Below the pieces are notes generated by a model. It saw only the letters and a program-made list of their open reading frames with translations, was not told the DNA's origin and made no database searches. From UBA7803 sp049454295 (GTDB taxonomy: Bacteria > Pseudomonadota > Gammaproteobacteria > Pseudomonadales > Azotimanducaceae), in contig JBMTYG010000036.1 of NCBI GenBank assembly GCA_049454295.1, forward strand, positions 1-24,263: a stretch of 24,263 nucleotides of DNA. Reading direction: 5' to 3'. Shown here piece after piece: positions 22,140 to 24,263 of this stretch; the stretch's first letter is position 1, and each line of letters opens with the position of its first letter. Both the position numbers and the translations under genes were made by a program.

Positions 22140-22869
22140 GTCATCTCAAGACGCGTTTCCCGACAACAATTCCTGAAAACCGCTTCAGCCCCCCCTCGCC
22201 TATCGAAAACTGGTAACGCTGTCCAGCCGCAATCTTTTCGAGAATGCGATCGGCGCTATCAATCGGCGCTCCATCGAAACCAACGAAAAGCTTCGAGCGG
22301 CACCATCACCGACTCGTTCTTTCAACACCCCGATTTCGACGGGAAACTCGCTGGCAGCGCAGCTGAACGTCGTGGCCCGAATGATCGCGGCCCGCAGCAC
22401 GCTCGGGCTCTACCGCCAGGTGTTCCTCGTCACGCTGGGTGGTTTCGACAACCACGCCAACCTACTGACCGAGCACGCGCGGCGGATGGCGACGCTGGAC
22501 TCCGCGATCAACGCTTTCTGGAGTTGGCTTGGACAACTCGGGCTGCAGTCTGATGTAACGCTGTTCACGGCGAGCGACTTTGGCAGAACCTTGACCAGCA
22601 ACGGCGACGGTTCCGATCACGGCTGGGGCTCACACCATTTCGTCATCGGCGGCGGTGTCGCCGGTGGCACTATCTATGGGCATTTCCCACCCACGGCGTA
22701 CGGCACGGTCGCTGACATTGGACAGGGAAGGCTGCTTCCAGGATTCTCGGTTGATCAGCTCGCAGCGACGATGGGGCGCTGGCTCGGCGTAGCGGACAGC
22801 AATATGAGCCTGGTCGTGCCCAATATTGACTATTTCGATACAAGATACCTTCCGCTCTTCCCCGTTTGA
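22140..22869 (+). pseudogene. DUF1501 gene remnant with internal deletion and frameshift
   Basis: The 5' piece (22140 to about 22188) reads ISRRVSRQQFLKTASA, the Tat-signal start of DUF1501 proteins, but its initiation codon has become GTC. After a C7 run the homologous sequence continues in another frame: LSSRNLFENAIGAINRRSIE from 22219, then GNSLAAQLNVVARMIAARST, VTLGGFDNHANLLTEHARRM, FTASDFGRTLTSNGDGSDHG, WGSHHFVIGGGVAGGTIYGH and a normal C-terminus. The middle, including most of the N-terminal half of a family that is about 450 residues long, is gone. Intact members are secreted proteins related to the alkaline-phosphatase/sulfatase fold. An open frame from ATG 22372 would code only for the last 165 residues. 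Confidence 0.8.
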
Positions 22870-22935
22870 CATCGATGCACGGATGCCGCGCATCGCTGCC
22901 CAAGGCTGTTCATCTTACAGAGCGCGGCTACTCTG

Positions 22936-23481
22936 TCAGATGGGCTTGCTCGCGCTGCTTGCCCACTTCGTCATGAGTTCGTTGCTCGGAAGGCTCTGAT
23001 CAACGGCTTTTCGAGCGGTGGCTATGCCAGCGACCGGCAAACCTTCCGGCTTCAGTAGACCGACCTGGACCAGCACCGACGCCTGATCCCAGTAGATATG
23101 CTCATGCGCAACCTTGCCCTCCACAAAGCGAACGATAGCCACGAGCGGTATCTCCACCCTTCTGCCCGTCGGCGCCACCCCAGGCAGCATCCAATCGACC
23201 TCGCTCGTGTGAGTGAACTTAAAGAGCATTTCGTCAACGATCTGATCCGCGCCGACAGTGCGGCTTACCGGAACCAGCTCGGTGTCAGGCGGGTTGCCAC
23301 CAATGAAGTGATACTTATAAAACCGCTTGAGTTGTTCGTGACCGACGCCGCCTGTCATGGTCGGTATGTGATTGACGTAGGGCTCCGCGACCATTGTTGC
23401 CATGGTGGCGTCGAGATCTCTGGTCTCAAATTCATAACGGCAATGCGCTTCCCAAACGGCGACGAGATCATAGTCGGCCAT
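22936..23481 (-). CDS. SnoaL/NTF2-like family protein
   Basis: 181 residues from the ATG at 23481, preceded by GGGAGAGG; an in-frame start at 23529 would add an odd MAALLKSRSEQG prefix. The pattern is an NTF2-like alpha+beta barrel: helix VAVWEAHCRYEFETRDLDAT, MVAEPYVNHIPTMTGG with an active-site-like Asn-His, the KRFYKYHFIGGNPPDTELVP segment, then strands IVDEMLFKFTHTSEVDWMLP, RRVEIPLVAIVRFVEGKVAH and EHIYWDQASVLVQVGLL. Such proteins act as small-molecule isomerases, ester cyclases or dehydratases, or only bind ligands. The C-terminal tail past VQVGLL is longer than usual. It is divergent from the SRPBCC gene and stands alone. Confidence 0.8.
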   Translation of the reverse strand: MADYDLVAVWEAHCRYEFETRDLDATMATMVAEPYVNHIPTMTGGVGHEQLKRFYKYHFIGGNPPDTELVPVSRTVGADQIVDEMLFKFTHTSEVDWMLPGVAPTGRRVEIPLVAIVRFVEGKVAHEHIYWDQASVLVQVGLLKPEGLPVAGIATARKAVDQSLPSNELMTKWASSASKPI

Positions 23482-23894
23482 AGTCCTCTCCCTTCCCTGC
23501 TCTGATCTTGATTTCAAGAGGGCGGCCAATCCGCCCTTTCTTCCCTACTGTGCCCGATAAACGCCAGTCTCACACCCGTGCGTTGTGATTTATTGTTGAG
23601 GCTTAGCGTGCCGCTGCTTCTGGCGGGAAGCGACAGGTCAAGTCAGGCTGACGATCTACAACTGACCCTCAATCTGGTGTGCTGACCTGGAAAATACTGC
23701 CCACGCGCCATCTCGATCGACTCACCCATTCAGCGTGGGTCTGGGCGAAGGTATGAAGCGTTGAACAGCGCGTCGAAACGGGACAGGTAACCCGAGTGAG
23801 TCGGCAATCCAAACTGCATTCCAAAGCGGGAGGACCTAAGATGGAGCTGCAGACCTCTTCGAAAAGGTTTCGATCCTAGCTTCGAGGTGCTCGC
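23482..23894. other. Intergenic region between divergent SnoaL-like and SRPBCC genes
   Basis: About 410 bases with no convincing gene. It should contain both divergent promoters. The one structured element noticed is TCGAAA-AGG-TTTCGA (23859-23873), a perfect 6-bp inverted repeat some 20 bases upstream of the SRPBCC start; it may be an operator or a chance dyad. Confidence 0.4.
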
Positions 23895-24263
23895 GTGAAG
23901 GTTGTTGTACAAACCGTTTTAGAGGCGCCAGTCGAGCGCATCTGGGCGGAGGTGAAAACGCCGCGATTGCTAAATCATGTGGCGGCACCGCTCATTGTCT
24001 TTGATCTCATCGATCCCCCAACCATGCCTGCTTGCTGGGGCGACGGACGCTATCTCGTCCGCATGCGATTTCTGGGCCTCATCCCGCTTGGCGAGCAGTG
24101 GATTGTCACCTCGACGCTGCAGCCCGAAGACCAAGCACAAGGTGTGTTCCGCATTCGCGACAACGGGACAGGCGACATCGCCAATGTCTGTGACCACCTC
24201 ATCGTCATCGAGGCGCAAGCCGACGGCCGGACTGCCTATCGTGATGAAGTGGAGGTTAGAGCA
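23895..24263 (+). CDS. SRPBCC (START/Bet v1-like) family protein, N-terminal part (3' end outside window)
   Basis: The frame runs from GTG 23895, with GAGGTG about 5 bases upstream, through the last base of the window: 123 codons and no stop. The opening KVVVQTVLEAPVERIWAEVK is the classic first strand and helix of the SRPBCC/polyketide-cyclase-like fold. Next come GDGRYLVRMRFLGLIPLGEQ, WIVTSTLQPEDQAQGVFRIR, and DHLIVIEAQADGRTAYRDEV, alternating strands of the helix-grip barrel. Such proteins bind hydrophobic ligands. The C-terminal long helix is beyond the window. No active-site assignment is possible. Confidence 0.82.
   Translation, partial: MKVVVQTVLEAPVERIWAEVKTPRLLNHVAAPLIVFDLIDPPTMPACWGDGRYLVRMRFLGLIPLGEQWIVTSTLQPEDQAQGVFRIRDNGTGDIANVCDHLIVIEAQADGRTAYRDEVEVRA

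Overview
The window looks like chromosomal DNA of a GC-rich gammaproteobacterium, probably environmental or marine. The best lineage hint is a YheU (UPF0270) homologue. Tat-exported enzymes, acyl-CoA metabolism genes and a TauD/TfdA-type dioxygenase fit an aerobic heterotroph that degrades lipid-like or xenobiotic carbon. Nothing indicates a phage, plasmid, IS element, CRISPR array, rRNA or tRNA.

Layout. (a) 1-4458: the tail of a sulfotransferase, a convergent MFS transporter, a TerB-like protein, and a minus-strand pair of an outer-membrane barrel protein and a neutral-ceramidase-like lipoprotein whose nucleophile motif is altered. (b) 4655-8022: plus-strand envelope genes encoding a SYLF protein, a duplicated ChrR-type cupin, a DUF4136 lipoprotein, a DUF3313-like exported protein, an EF-hand protein and a Gly/Ala-rich membrane peptide. 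(c) 8077-11610, minus strand: an acyl-CoA dehydrogenase with a long N-terminal extension, then an overlapping operon of DsbA/FrnE-like protein, exported methyltransferase-like protein and YheU. (d) 11747-16857, plus strand: a catabolic cluster of dioxygenase, luciferase-like flavin monooxygenase, GST, SDR and acyl-CoA synthetase, substrate unknown. (e) 16819-21439, minus strand: TauE/SafE permease and Tat-exported aminotransferase; an Acg-type nitroreductase and MarR regulator behind a 42-bp near-perfect palindrome; then an exported protein whose mature N-terminus closely resembles eukaryotic ubiquitin. (f) 21440-22869: a graveyard holding a 16-codon acyl-CoA-synthetase fragment and internally deleted DUF1800 and DUF1501 genes. 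(g) 22936-24263: divergent SnoaL/NTF2-like and SRPBCC genes, the latter cut by the window end.

The most striking item is the ubiquitin-like domain at about 17290-17511. About half of the positions match ubiquitin, including an unbroken ten-residue block, yet the domain sits directly after a signal peptide, lacks the conjugating diglycine and is followed by a beta-rich region and a C-terminal hydrophobic/RRR anchor. It lies just downstream of a MarR gene, and an inverted repeat sits inside its predicted promoter.

All family names come from reading motifs by eye. No database search was run and no base composition was computed.
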